From positions 4,948,501-5,012,500 of the forward strand of contig JBBBDQ010001684.1 in NCBI GenBank assembly GCA_037127315.1: a DNA stretch of 64,000 bases. The letters run 5' to 3'. This stretch comes from Ascarosepion bandense. Its lineage: Eukaryota; Mollusca; Cephalopoda; Sepiida; Sepiidae. Within the stretch, counting starts at the first letter, position 1. Each line of letters opens with the position of its first letter. Of the stretch, positions 23,199 through 34,285 are shown one piece after another. A program made the position numbers and the translations under genes. The notes beneath the pieces were generated by a model that did no database searches, was not told where the DNA came from, and was given only the letters and a program-made list of their open reading frames with translations.

Positions 23199-24617
23199 GG
23201 TAAATTTTCGTTTTAGGTTCCGAAGGCTTTTACCCCTTCAAATGTTTTCAAAATAGCCTTAATTCCGTGCAAATGTATATGCTGAACTCAAATCAACAAT
23301 TAGTTTTTGAAGAAACCTACCTTTATTGAAAAAATCGAACTCATCTCGCTCTTTTTGTCACCCACTACTGTCACACTGACAAGTTATTCAATGCTGAATG
23401 ACTTTCGGCGTAGGAAACAAATTTTGGCCTATGTACTTCCTTTACTGAAATTAATACGCAATTTATTTTTTCGGTACTCAATTTCAGCAGAAAGTTACGT
23501 GTTTTAGCGTGTTTTTTCATTTTCTTTTTTGTTGCCTTTTTTTATAATTTTCAAAAATATGAAAATAAGTGATAACTGTAGTTTTACTTAATTTTTTCCG
23601 ACGAAAGTTAACTTTCAAATATATGAAAATAAGTAATAAATGTAGTTTAATTAACCTTCAAATTATTGCGTGTATTTTTTTTGTACTTAATTTCAGAAGA
23701 AAGTTAACTTTCAACTATATGAAAATAAGTGATAAGTGTAGTTTTTTTAACCTTCATATATATGAAAATACTTATAAATTATAAATAACAAAAAGAACAA
23801 AATAAGTAGTACAGTAAAGCATTTTTGAATACTTAACATTGAAAATAAAACAATTTTTTTTCTTTTGGTGGTGGGGGATGGGGTACTTAATTTCAGAAAA
23901 AAATTGCGTGTACTTAATTTCAGAAGAAATTTAACTTTAAAATATATGAAAATAAGTGATAAGTGTAGTTTAATTAATCTTCAAATATATTGCGTGTATT
24001 TCGTGTTTTTTTTCGTTTTTTTTGTACTTAATTTCAGAGAAAGTTAACTTTCAAATATATGAAAATAAGTGATAATTGTAATTTTACTTAATTTTTTCAG
24101 ACGAAAGTTAACTTTCAAATATATGAAAATATAGATTGTTTTTTAAAGAAATTTAACTTTCAGGTTAAGGAAAACTATACTTATTACTTATTTTCATATA
24201 TTTGAAAGTTAACTTTCTTCTGAAATTAAGTACAAAAAAAAACAAAAACAAATTAATTACCAAAAAAAAAAAAAAGAGGAAAAATGAACACGCAAATACA
24301 CGCAACTTTCTGCTGAAATTGAGTACCGAAAAAAATTGCGTAGTAATTTCTGCAAAGAATTTACAGTAAAGGAAGTAAATAGGTCATAATTTTCTTCCTA
24401 CGCCTAAAATCATTCAGCAGCGAATGTAAGCCGATAATGGGGACAAAAAGATCGAGAAGAAGTCCGATTTTTTCTGGTCGTTAACATCAATAAAAGTAGG
24501 TTTCTTCAATAACTAATTGTTGATTTGAGTTCAGCATATACATGTGCACAGAATTAAGGCTATTTTGGAAAAATTTGAAGGGATAAAAACCTTCGGGACT
24601 TAAAACGAAAATTTACC
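23199..24617. mobile_element. Long foldback element, 1.42 kb
   Basis: Outer arms of about 320 bp (23199-23520 and 24298-24617) are inverted copies of each other: each carries GGTAAATTTTCGTTTTA, CCGAAGG, the ATGTATATGCTGAACTCAAA block, ACAATTAGTT, GGCGTAGGAA and CTCAATTTCAGCAGAAAGTT in opposite orientation. Both ends lie in TATATATA, consistent with a TA-type target. No open frame resembling a transposase is present, so it would be non-autonomous. The middle is a tandem array (separate entry). Confidence 0.8.
23560..24240. repeat. Internal tandem/inverted array of the long foldback element
   Basis: Roughly five direct units of about 100-130 bp share ACTTAATTTCAGA-GAAAGTT, AACTTTCAAATATATGAAAA and TAAGTGATAA-TGTAGTTT. 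A last unit at about 24150-24240 is inverted, so the array itself can fold back. Units vary in length and sequence. Confidence 0.75.
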
Positions 24618-24619
24618 TA

Positions 24620-24818
24620 TATATATATTTTTTCTATTTGTAAACGAATTATTACGCGAGCCAATGGAAAATATTCAAATGGTCTACAATATAATTGTAT
24701 TGAACACTTTTTAATACAAATGTGCACTGGTGTAATTCTATTATGACCAAAAACTAATTAACTGAACAATCAATGAATCAATCAATATATATATGCTTTC
24801 TATTATAATAAAGACCGT

Positions 24819-24874
<56 letters not shown>

Positions 24875-25420
24875 CTTTTCAAATATTTTGTCTTCATTTA
24901 AAAGGCAGGGGTACACTTTAATATATAACTGAAAATCTATAACTCGTGTATATAACTGAAAATATATAACTGAAAATTAATTTACTATATAAATGAATCG
25001 GAATTAAACATTAAACAAATACGTCAAAATTTTCACTCAGTCTGTTGGAGTAGTTTTAAATAAAAATATTGTAATGGCAATTTTCTTTTTGGCTGTTTTC
25101 ATCACACTGAAAATTAAGAAAACAATAAATCCCCACGAGAATAGAAAAACAAAAAAAGTAATTCCTGGTGCAACACATGTTTTTCAAAATCACATCAAAA
25201 TTAAAACAAAAAGAAATTGTTCTTCAGACGATGAAAATCTATGAAAAAGAAATTAAGGAAACACATCTTCCCGTTTCATTTAATGAAAGCGGAATAAAAT
25301 GGACATTTAACGCCATAACCACACAAAATAACTTTCAATAGTACATAATTTAGCAGTCACGCCATTTTGTTCAAGATTAGAAGAGCTCTCCTTATCAAAA
25401 CGGCAAGAAGAAACCTGATT
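24620..25420. other. Unassigned AT-rich stretch with (TA)n
   Basis: A (TA)n tract occupies about 24818-24872. A TATAACTGAAAAT phrase is repeated around 24925-24975. No other feature recognised. Confidence 0.5.
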
Positions 25421-25635
25421 GTACCCAACATTCAAATAAAAGACTTAATCAATACTAAACAAAACGATAAGCTTGAGGAGGAGTGTACTCCATAACCCTC
25501 AATAATTGTCACAAAAATACAGAGGAGAAAACTCGAAGAATTTAAATAATAGATTATATGGATAGAGAAGAGACACACTCCTGCTAACACTGATTCCACG
25601 TAGAGTGAATGAAAGGTTTGACGTAATTGTTTAAT

Positions 25636-25927
25636 ATAATAATTCGAATGCATTCCTAAAATAATCTCCAATTAATTTTTATATATAGAAATGTTTAAAA
25701 TAATCTCCAACGAATTTCTATATAGAGAAATTCATAAAATAATTTCCAATGAATTTCTATATAGAGAAATTCATAAAATAATCTCCAATGAATTTCTATA
25801 TAGAGAAATTCATAAAATAATTTCCAACGAATTTCTATATAGAGAAATTCATAAAATAATTTCCAATGAATTTCTATATATAGACATTGAATGGAGATTA
25901 TTTTAAGAATGCATCTTGAATTATTAT
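25636..25927. mobile_element. MITE-like element with internal tandem repeats
   Basis: Inverted ends of about 38 bp (25636-25672 and 25886-25927) share ATAATAATTC, GATGCATTC-like and TAAAATAATCTCCA in opposite orientation. Between them lie about five direct 39-bp units, each with AATTTCTATATAGAGAAATTC, itself nearly palindromic, followed by ATAAAATAATYTCCAA. No transposase. Confidence 0.7.
25685..25885. repeat. 39-bp tandem repeat, about 5 units
   Basis: Units of AAAATAATYTCCAAYGAATT plus CTATATAGAGAAATTCAT. The 71-codon open frame across it (25691-25906) is a by-product, because 39 is divisible by 3. Confidence 0.85.
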
Positions 25928-25930
25928 ATT

Positions 25931-26606
25931 TGTGATGATACCGAGCAAAAGCGATGGACCGATGTGTACGCTTTCATGACCAAAAAGTAAATGATCAAAA
26001 GTCGTCGCTGCGCATCCGGGTTCGCACAGATGTTCCGGTTGAAAAATAAAAATTAATTAAATATTAAATTTCCATTTCGCGAGCCTACGCGAATTTTATT
26101 TATCAGCCAATGGGAAGCCCAGAATCAAATACAAGTGTGAAATCCCAAACGAGCTGCTGTGATCCAAAACCCAAATATAAAAAGCGGATACAGACAGACC
26201 CCTGCAGGCAAACCTCAAGGAGAAGAGTGTAATCAATATCCCCTTGACCTAAGTCAAGTGGCTACTACGCTTGCCTCTTTCCTTCTTCCCTGTCTCAAAA
26301 CTACTTACTGACCTAAGGAGTGACTACTTCAAAGACATTCCTCACTTACACGCTCCCCACATTCCTAAGCCTTAAATCTCTTTCAACTTATTATTTGCCA
26401 TGAACATTTTAACCTACATTGGACCTATATTCAAGTATTACTTTAATTGTAAAAACATTAATTGATATGTGTATATATAAAATGTTATTTTTCAACTCAA
26501 ATTGCTTTTCTTGATTTTATAATCATTTAGTGGGCTATCTACAACAAGGCAAAATTCCGTTAATCTTCAACAATATACAACTACCCTTCTCTAGAACGGA
26601 CTCCCA
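25931..26606 (+). mobile_element. LTR-like repeat, family 2, copy 2
   Basis: Begins TGTGATGATACCGAGC, three bases after the MITE-like element. It shares with copy 1 (7118-7883) GCACAGATGTTCCGGTTGAA, CCAATGGGAAGCCCAGAATC, ATATAAAAAGCGGA (TATA-like), CCCTTGACYTAAGTC and AGTGGGCTATCT. 3' boundary uncertain. Confidence 0.55.
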
Positions 26607-26935
26607 CTACTAACAGAAAAGAATAGATAAGCAACTCATTATATATTAAACAAATACGTGCAAAAATTCATTCACACTGATGATTACATATACAGCAATA
26701 CTGAAGACTTATGTACAAATTAATTGGATGTTTTTTACTATAGGAATACATTAGAATTATTTATCAAACAAATACATCAAAAGACGATTCATTAAGGTTT
26801 TTAATCTATAGGCCGGTAGATATCAATTTCATTATTTAAAAATAAGAATGTCTAATCAACAACATGTATTCACTCATTTATATTAATACAAAGAAATAAA
26901 CACGGATTAAAAAAAAAACAATTGCTTTAAAGATT
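26607..26935. other. Unassigned spacer
   Basis: AT-rich; no feature recognised. Confidence 0.4.
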
Positions 26936-26937
26936 AT

Positions 26938-27100
26938 TTTACTCCAAGCAAGACGATAAAGCCCCTGAAACACAAGAGGTTACTGAGAGTGAAAGAAGCT
27001 GATAAAACTTTACTGAGAGAGGAAAATAAAAAGATAAGGATTAAGGGAGAGAAAAGAAGACAAATGAAGTTGCATTTCAATTTTTTAGATCGCCTTCTAT
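26938..27100 (-). mobile_element. CR1/L2-type LINE 3' end fragment
   Basis: TTTACTCCAAGCAAGACG at about 26938 is a variant of the CACCCCGAGCAAGGCGG block that marks the 3' end of the CR1-like LINE elsewhere (34305, 46137, and inverted at 63275). It leads directly into an RTE fragment. Confidence 0.5.
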
Positions 27101-27435
27101 CTTTTATGTATTTGTCCCTTCAGGGCGTAGGCGATAATGGCCTTCCACATTTTCCTGTCCCAGGTAGCTCATAATAAATTTTGCTTTTGTGTTATTTCTC
27201 TCAAACCCTGTGCTGCCATCCACTTTTCTCAAGCCCATTAAGTATGTTGCACGTTGCCTTTTCCTGTCCCCCTTTTCCTCTATCCGTCCTGCGAGTATCA
27301 TATTTTCCAAACCCTCCTTTCTCATTACGAATTTCAACTGCCTCTTCCTGATGTTAAGTATAAGATTTCTTTTTGTTTTCATTCTCTCCAAAATCTCGCC
27401 CTTACTCACATGCTCGCTCCATGATATCCTGTACT
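27100..27435 (-). mobile_element. RTE-type LINE 3' fragment
   Basis: Minus strand encodes SWSEHVSKGEILERM, IRKRQLKF, MRKEGLENMILAGRIE and further C-terminal RTE residues. The family 3' hallmark (TTGTCCCTTCAGGGCGTAGG) is at about 27112-27131. The upstream junction at about 27435 joins a different LINE in frame. Confidence 0.75.
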
Positions 27436-27720
27436 TGACTAGAAAGCAAGAAACCGGAAGAGAGTTCCACAGGTGAAAAGTGCTATAAAAGAAAGTATTA
27501 GAATAGAACTTACGGTACATCTAACCATTTCAATAGTAAAATGATGAGGCCTAGCTACTAATCTAGTTTCTCGCATAAATTCATGAGGTAAAGATAACAG
27601 AAAGTGAAACTCATCTGAACAATTGCCATGAAAAATTAAAACAAGAAGCCGAGAAAGGTCAGGGTTATGGCGGTGGAAAAGTCAGGACCGATAACATTGA
27701 CCTGAGAAATATATTTCAAA
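27436..27720 (-). mobile_element. CR1/L2/Jockey-type LINE C-terminal fragment
   Basis: Minus strand reads FHLWNSLPVSCF, the hallmark near the end of CR1/L2/Jockey-type ORF2. The higher coordinates match the region at 34610-34800 (AGGCCTAGCTACTAATCTAG, then the GACCGATAACATT block). Confidence 0.65.
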
Positions 27721-27990
27721 TGAAAGTTAGAATTGTTTTCATAATAGTGGACACTCTTTAAACTGTTCAAAAACAACTGAATTATAAATTAGATGAAATT
27801 AAATTTCGAGAAAGGGTTGAGATTAATGAAACCACAGCATTGTTGAAGCTACAAAGTTACTGTGATAAGCGCTGGAGATTTCAGATTTGTTGTCACGCAG
27901 ACCTCGGTAATAACCACCAAGACCAGACATTTCGCGTGAACATGTAAATTAACGAATTATTATTATTATTGTTGTTGTTGTCGTTAATAA
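27721..27990. other. Unassigned spacer
   Basis: No feature recognised apart from a short (TTA/TTG)n run at about 27958-27982. Confidence 0.4.
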
Positions 27991-28790
27991 CTAGCAGTAT
28001 AGCCCGGCGTTGCTCAGGTGTAATGAAAGCTTTAAAACTAATCCAGGGTCCTGGAGCTCAGACTCTTTAGATGTTAGCATAAAAAAAGTAGGTTATTGAA
28101 AGGTTGATCTCGAAGCCGTAGAACTTCTTCAACAACACAACCAGCATGCAATGCAAAAAGAAAGGACGCGTATTTTACCCCAATAACAGCGGTGTGGCTA
28201 CCACAATCAGCCAGAAGCAGGCAAGTGAGAGGAAGTGCACTCGTGGATTACTTCCACTGTGCCAGGCTGCAGCTGGGGGTTAAATAAGTCCTTTGAGTAA
28301 ATGGTATCATGGCTGAGACTAAGAACTTCAATTATATCTACTTAGAGCAAAACCCGAAGCAAAAACCAAAATAAAAGGGCTGAAAACCTGATTTTGATCA
28401 GACCTGATAGAATATTGGAGTATCGATTTCCAATATCGGAGTCAAATAAGTCATCCAAGGATAAACTAACCTAAGTAAGTCCATGAAAACTTATTGTACC
28501 CATCAGGAGTAAAATTGGAGAAAATGAGTTATATTTATAGCTGAATATCGGTTTTTGATCAGATTCGATAGAATATCGGGGGTATCGATTTCCGATATCG
28601 GGGAAAATGAGTCGTCTGAGAAGATCTGCCAATGTTTTAGACTAAAAACTATAATTTTACCAAATTAGAGCAAATTCTGCAGCAAGAACCACGATAAAAG
28701 GGTTGAAATCCTGATCTTGATCAGACCTGAAGCCTAAAGAATATATGTGTGAAGTTTGGTGAGAATCGTGCAAAAATTGTGGATTTGTAT
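27990..28790 (+). repeat. Dispersed repeat ending in (CA)n
   Basis: Starts with TAGCAGTATAGCCCGGCGTT (about 27992), a phrase I associate with common invertebrate dispersed repeats. It then carries two or three diverged copies of a TTTTGATCAGACCTGATAGA-ATAT-GG block at about 28390, 28555 and 28715, the GTGTGAAGTTTGGTGAGAAT block and a (CA)n tail. Repeat class not determined. Confidence 0.5.
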
Positions 28791-28793
28791 AAA

Positions 28794-28794
<1 letters not shown>

Positions 28795-28842
<48 letters not shown>
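28795..28842. repeat. (CA)n microsatellite
   Basis: About 46 bp of CA dinucleotides. Confidence 0.95.
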
Positions 28843-28843
<1 letters not shown>

Positions 28844-29062
28844 TTTGCCTAATTATTATTATTAGTAGTAGTAGTAGTTGTAGTACCGCTCACACATTAA
28901 GATGACCTTTATCTCTGAAAAATGTTTGTGATCTTAGTTCTTTATTTGTTGTTTTTTTTTTTTAATTTTTAAATGAACAATGGAAAATGTCATAGGCCAT
29001 TTGTAACCTTAGGTCTCTGGTTGGGACCCGGAAGGAAATGTGTATACAGCAGAAATTAAAGG

Positions 29063-29111
<49 letters not shown>

Positions 29112-30250
29112 TAGATGTTATATTAGGCATGGCTGTCACGCCTTCTGATTGCATTTGTTACTATGCTTATGCTTTGTGTTAGTGAATTAAAGTAAGCTAC
29201 AATAGATATTTTGTTCACGAATACACATTTGTTGATCATATCCAGCTGCTCGTCTTCCCTAGGGGCCGACGCATTGTGCATCTCTGTTCACGAGTGGGTT
29301 TACTAGAGGCGAGTCATGTTCATATGTCGAGAGGGCCCATTTTTAAATTCGAACGATGAAGCAGACCTCTTGATACTTAGGAACACCCTCAATCGGAGAC
29401 CGACTGAGTAGATCACATTACCCATACTGAAGGCATTTATAACAAGTATTCACATGCAAGGTTATGCACTGCCTTTATCAAAAGATGTTAACCCATTTGG
29501 CTATGATGTATGTAGATGGTATACAAGACGAGATGTCATGATGAGTACGTAGGCTTTTGTAAATTTGTACGCCAGCGTCACATAGTACTAGTTTACTGCC
29601 AATAAAAATTGGTTCAATTGATACTATACCATTAATTTTGCCATAGAAACAAAATTGAAATGTTGCCTGACTTGAAAGATGCTACTGAGCTATAAAATGA
29701 TCTTTTGTTTATTTGTTTTGAGTTTTTCTTTAAAACAAATCTCGCTTGATTCACACTCAAGTAAATATATCAAGTGATAATTATTTCTGAGATATCTAAA
29801 AAAAGAATACCGTTCACTTTTTAATCTTGACCCGGTCTTGATTTCATTGGCATTTTTTTTCAAGTAATACAGTTCTTCTTGAATAATCATACTTGGCAAG
29901 ATATATCGTGTTCGAAATATAATTTCACTTGTAATGTAAGTAGATCAAAAGTAGTTATTTGATTTGATAATTCACTGGTATTTCAAGCTCTGAAAGTTTC
30001 ATCCTAAAATAATACAGGGTTTGGCCTTGTAGCGGTCTCTAAATGGTCACAGCTAAAAACAGAAATTTCTATTCAGACAATGATGTCCGTGATTTTACAA
30101 AAAAAACTTTTCTTTGCTATCACCTCCCAAATCTGTGCGATACTAGAATTAATGTGAGAATTAATAAGAACGATAATCAACTTTCGTTTTTTCTTTTCTT
30201 TCAGGGACACAAAAGTTTAGAACGATTTAATTGGTTTATGTTTTTCCTCT
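28843..30250. other. Unassigned stretch with (AAT)n
   Basis: An (AAT)n run occupies about 29066-29112, preceded by a possible SINE-like segment (28990-29065) that I cannot classify. Nothing else is recognised; open frames at 29690-29899 (minus) and 30043-30270 (plus) have no motifs. Confidence 0.4.
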
Positions 30251-30254
30251 TTGT

Positions 30255-30400
30255 TTCTTTTAAAACCTAATCTTTCTATTGTTCATTTTCTTTAATAAAG
30301 TCCTCGCATTCTCTTTCACTCGCAGTAACCCCTATTAATTTGGGTGTATCAGTCAGCCATAATTTACCGGCTATTTCATGTTAGGAAGAATAATACGCTT
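30255..30400 (+). mobile_element. Possible LINE 3'-end fragment
   Basis: CATTCTCTTTCACTCGCAGTAACCC at about 30308-30332 resembles TCATTCCCAGTAACCCTTTG in the LINE 3' debris at 20100-20480. Short and uncertain. Confidence 0.3.
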
Positions 30401-30724
30401 TAGCCTCCCAGTAGCACCGATACTAATATTAGCATAAGCGTAGCCATTGATACACTAACAGCGAATGCGAATCTAGAAAGACGAGATACGCGACTGTATC
30501 CAACAAAACATTTAATAAGGCAAACAAATTACATAAACATATTAAAAGGATTTACATATGTCTCAAAACAAATGATTGTTCATGCAGTCCAAAGGAACGA
30601 GGTGTTTAAAGAACGAGAACAAAGAAATAACATACCAGCTTTGGGGCCTTTGACCGTCCGTGGATAAGTTGAAAAACTGGGGTGCGTCAGTGAAGATGTA
30701 GGGTGCATGTTGCGTGTTCTTTTC

Positions 30725-30789
30725 AAACGTCGGGCATCACCACTGAAGAAGTGGGGTGCGTGTTCCTTTCAGACGTCGGGGGTCACCAC
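30725..30789 (-). promoter_or_regulatory. Primer-binding-site-like sequence, duplicated
   Basis: On minus, just after the LTR end, TGGTGACCCCCGACGT (30773-30788) resembles the complement of a tRNA-Trp 3' end with one extra C. A diverged second copy with the surrounding CAGTGGTGATGCCCGACGTT lies about 45 bp further in (30728-30747). Confidence 0.45.
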
Positions 30790-31634
30790 TGACGCCGTAG
30801 GGAGATGGGTAATGTTTCATCAATTCGGCCTTGTGTCAGACTTAACCAAGCTCCCTACAGCTTAAGTTTTATGCAGAATTATCATCATCAGAATTATCAG
30901 AAGGTTTTCATCAGAAGGTTTTCATCAGAAGGTTTTCATCGTTATCAGAAGGTTGGTTGTCGGCAGGTTGGAATATGTGGAATTGTGTGGAATAATGTAA
31001 GAATAAAATATACATTTTTCTTGTTAATTTATAAATTTATTAAAAGGAAAGAATAACACAAGCTGTAGAAGTTAATGTGCAGTTAGAAATGTTATTAAGA
31101 CGTTAAGGGTAGGGTTCGTGTTCAATGATAAAGTTATGGGTAACAAGATTTGTAGAAAATGTTCGTAGTCATAATTGTTGAAAGAGTATATGCGTACGTA
31201 CGTATGTGTGTGTTTGTTTGGTAGGAATTTCTTTGAATTGAGAAGAAGAAGTTGAACGAATCAGTAAACGAGAAATAAGGAGAAAGAGAACAAAGTGCGA
31301 CCTGACCTTATTTCCGGGTTGACTTGAAGTTGAAGTCCCATTTTAGTTTTGTCTTTCTCGCTGCTTCCATCTGACTGTCTCTTCACTGGCACTGATCTGA
31401 GTCTTTTATTGTCCTTTTGAATTTAGCACTGGATCGCTAAGTCCCTTTAATCTTGCGAGTTGCTCTCATTGGTCAAAAATCAATTTAGCACCTACTTGCA
31501 AAATCTGGTTTCTTTAAGCACATGGCCAGTTCTTTTTTTATTTGGGAAAAACCAGGATTTCACACGTCATTGTGAATGTCTGTAAAAGCGAAGAAGAAGG
31601 TTGATTTTAATTTTTAATTTCTTATCCCACTACA
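30790..31634 (-). mobile_element. Long-LTR family 1, copy 4 (with adjoining primer-binding-like site)
   Basis: On minus it begins TGTAGTGGGATAAG and ends GGCGTCA, one base before the primer-binding-like sequence. All family blocks are present. It is longer than the others (845 bp) partly because a TCAGAAGGTTTTCA phrase near 30887-30955 is tandemly expanded. This looks like a 5' LTR with a trace of internal sequence. Confidence 0.75.
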
Positions 31635-32841
31635 AAGTGAACAGAAATTACTTTTTTCTCCACGCTAGGCTGTGCACTGCACATACTGACCATTTTCCAT
31701 GTGCGTGGACGCCCTAATATGTCCGTAAAAAACATTTCAATTAAAGTAATTTTTAAACTTACAGCATCGAGCTCAAGAGATCTTGTGTGGGGATATTTAT
31801 GTGCAGCTCACGCTATACTTGTGGCTGCCGCCAAGTTACCCTAAAAAATAAGCCTAAATTCTTGTTTTCGTTTCTCGGCAAAGCCAATTCTGTATTCCAT
31901 TACCAGTGGCTTTGTCACTCCTTAAGATAATATCGACAGAAAAATTAGTATCCTTCCTTTCCCTATACTGCTTAAAATGTTGAGAGCTCCCTTATACCTC
32001 CGGCGTAGGAATACGCAGTCGTTGTTCTCGGACCTAAAACGACCTTTTCTGCTCCGGACGGCAATGAGGATGGTCACACCCTAGTTTTTCTCCCTGCTAC
32101 TGGACACTGGCATTAGTTAACAGCCGTTAGCAGTGTACCAGAAAAGGTAAATTTTTCCTTGTGTTTCCCTAAAGTTGAGTTTTAAGCTAAGTATTTTAGC
32201 ACCCTATAAATGTATTTTTAACGCTTTGCTATTATTTTCTAAGAATATTTTCTAACCATTTAGCGTAAATATTAAAACCCGAAACTTTCCTGCTGATTTG
32301 TCTATGTATAAAAACCCTCATTCATCGGTTAGTAAGTATAAAACGTCCCGAAACGTCTTATTTCTCTTTAATGTTTTTTGTATCTTCAAAATGTAATGTT
32401 TTTGTATTTTATTTTATGTTCGTTTTTTAATTTGTGGCAGTTTTCACAAGGCTGCATTTATGTGTGAAATAAATGTTGTTTTTACATATGTGGTTTTCGT
32501 CAGTCCTTTCAAACACACAATTATCAATGCTAGACGGCCGTCACAATACTCACTGATTGTTTTGTATTTATGGATTCGTGTTTATCTAAGTTGTATTTCG
32601 TAAAATCAACTTTAGTTATTTTCTTCTAATGAGTTACCAGATGTTGATGGTTGGTTGATAATATGAAAGGTTGTTGCTATTATGAACTACAATATTCAGT
32701 TAAGCTGTCTCGTGGTTCATTTATAACAGATTTAGTACAGGAGATAAAGAAGTTATCCGTAATATAGGTTGCTCTTGGTGTAGTGTTTTCCAATACTCAA
32801 AGATACTACAAAACGAAAATATTAACCTCAAGTCTCGGGTT
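31635..32841. other. Unresolved region with LTR-like signals
   Basis: Contains TATAAAAACCC (about 32308) and AATAAATGTTG (about 32469) in LTR-like order on plus, and a 69-bp segment (31847-31915) repeated at 33310-33378. I could not define TG...CA ends, so I do not call an element. Confidence 0.35.
31847..31915 (+). repeat. 69-bp direct repeat, copy 1
   Basis: Identical by eye to 33310-33378 over 69 bases (from AATAAGCCTAAATTC to TGGCTTTGT). Confidence 0.9.
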
Positions 32842-33066
32842 ATGTTCTTAAATAGGCTCGTCAGGTCTAGACTCCAACCTTCTCATAAATACCAAAACTA
32901 TAAATATTATACATCAGTTTTCTCGGATAATTTATTAAAATGTTTTAATCGAATAGTCTACGCCCTTCCCCAACAGTGCTTGTTCTGCTGGCTTGGACAT
33001 GTACATCCTATGCCGGATCGATGGATTCCGAATGTCCTTTTGTACAGAGCAAAGTTGAGAGTATAA
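32842..33066 (+). pseudogene. Non-LTR retrotransposon C-terminal fragment
   Basis: A 74-codon frame reads CWLGHVHPMPDRWIPNVLLY. This matches the common end of several LINE proteins (R-LGHV-RMPD-R-P---LY), where the domain follows the reverse transcriptase. Clade uncertain; no other part of this element is identified nearby. Confidence 0.6.
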
Positions 33067-33309
33067 TTGATCTGAAAAAAAAAATCAAAACAAACTTATT
33101 CAACAGATGTATGTTTCAGATTTTTTTTGCATAGTAGTAGTCATAGTACAGCTCTCCGTATCTTTTGTCACGATAGAGTTTTCTCTTTCTTACTTCTCCA
33201 TTTATTTTCTATTTATACTTGCCTATTAATTTGCATACGATACTACACCTTCCTGAACCGGAAGGGTCGTACACTCATGTTTTTTCTTTTACTACTTTTT
33301 TTTTTTAAT

Positions 33310-33378
33310 AATAAGCCTAAATTCTTGTTTTCGTTTCTCGGCAAAGCCAATTCTGTATTCCATTACCAGTGGCTTTGT
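33310..33378 (+). repeat. 69-bp direct repeat, copy 2
   Basis: Second copy of the segment at 31847-31915. It lies at the downstream end of the minus-strand gypsy coding region. Confidence 0.9.
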
Positions 33379-34205
33379 TTATTTCTGTATTGTTCTTCCT
33401 CTTGTCTTTCTTTTTTTAACGGTGATCTTGGTTTCTCTTTTTCATATTTGTCAGTCTTTTCATTCTCACTTTCTTCCATTTTATTCGCTGTTCCACTTTT
33501 GTAACTTTCTGCCTCTTCTTGTTCCTGAGCTTCCATTTCCACATCATCCAGCTCGTTTCTGCTTCTGAACCGATCTGTATATGCCAGCATAAGTTGTCTC
33601 TTTTTCTCAAGTATAGCAGAGTTGTGTCTTTTTGTATCAGGAAATTTACTTCTTGAAGCGCTTCTTTATTCTTTCTATGCCATACAAGTTCTTTCGTTGC
33701 AAAAGACATAGTTATGTAGGCTTTGATTTGTCTTCCCACTAATTCCGAAGGGTTCAGTTTGCTTCCAGCATGTGGATAGATCTGTAACTGAGGAGCATTT
33801 ATGGTAAATATACATCTATATTTTCATTAAGTGGTGAGAATGCTTTCAATCCCATTTTCACCATTTGTACCATTCTTTCTGTAATGTCATTCGACTGTGG
33901 GTAAGATGGGGGTGTCATGTATTGGATGCATCCAATTTGCTTTAACCATGCACATAAATTCTTGTCGCAAAATTCAGGTGCATTGTCGGTGACTATTGTC
34001 TGGAGCATGCTATTCCTTGAGAATATGGTTCTTAAGATTTGCTTTGTGATAGATTTTCTGTCTTTTACTCTGACAACTTCTGGCCATCTTGAACATGAAT
34101 CCACTAATACTAAGAATAATCTCCTATCTTTGATATGAGCATGTTCCATGTGGACTCTAACCCATGGCTCTGTTTCCTTGGGCCATGAGTCATAATTATA
34201 TAACG
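33379..34205 (-). pseudogene. Gypsy-type integrase fragment
   Basis: Minus-strand piece of a Ty3/gypsy pol. The main frame (34149-33799, with lead-in from about 34205) holds the DDE core: VLVDSCSRWPEV (D), VTDNAPEF (D) and NDITERMVQMVK (E). A second frame (33739-33416) continues with GRQIKAYITMSF, TKELVWHRKN and YLRKRDN, the segment after the core in K02A2.6-like proteins, and ends in a Lys/Glu-rich tail. At least one frameshift or stop separates the two frames near 33770-33799. Reverse transcriptase and LTRs are not found next to it. Confidence 0.8.
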
Positions 34206-34285
34206 AACGAAGGTGCTGAAGATATTAAGAATGTTAATTTTAAATTCATAATATTTATCTATATTTCTGGGATTTTTTTTAATCA
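34206..34285. other. Short spacer
   Basis: AT-rich junction between the gypsy fragment and the LINE. Confidence 0.4.

Noticed and set aside
33127..33504. 125-codon plus-strand frame rich in Phe and Ser
   Set aside because: It is the antisense of the Lys/Glu-rich tail of the gypsy pol fragment and a T-rich stretch.
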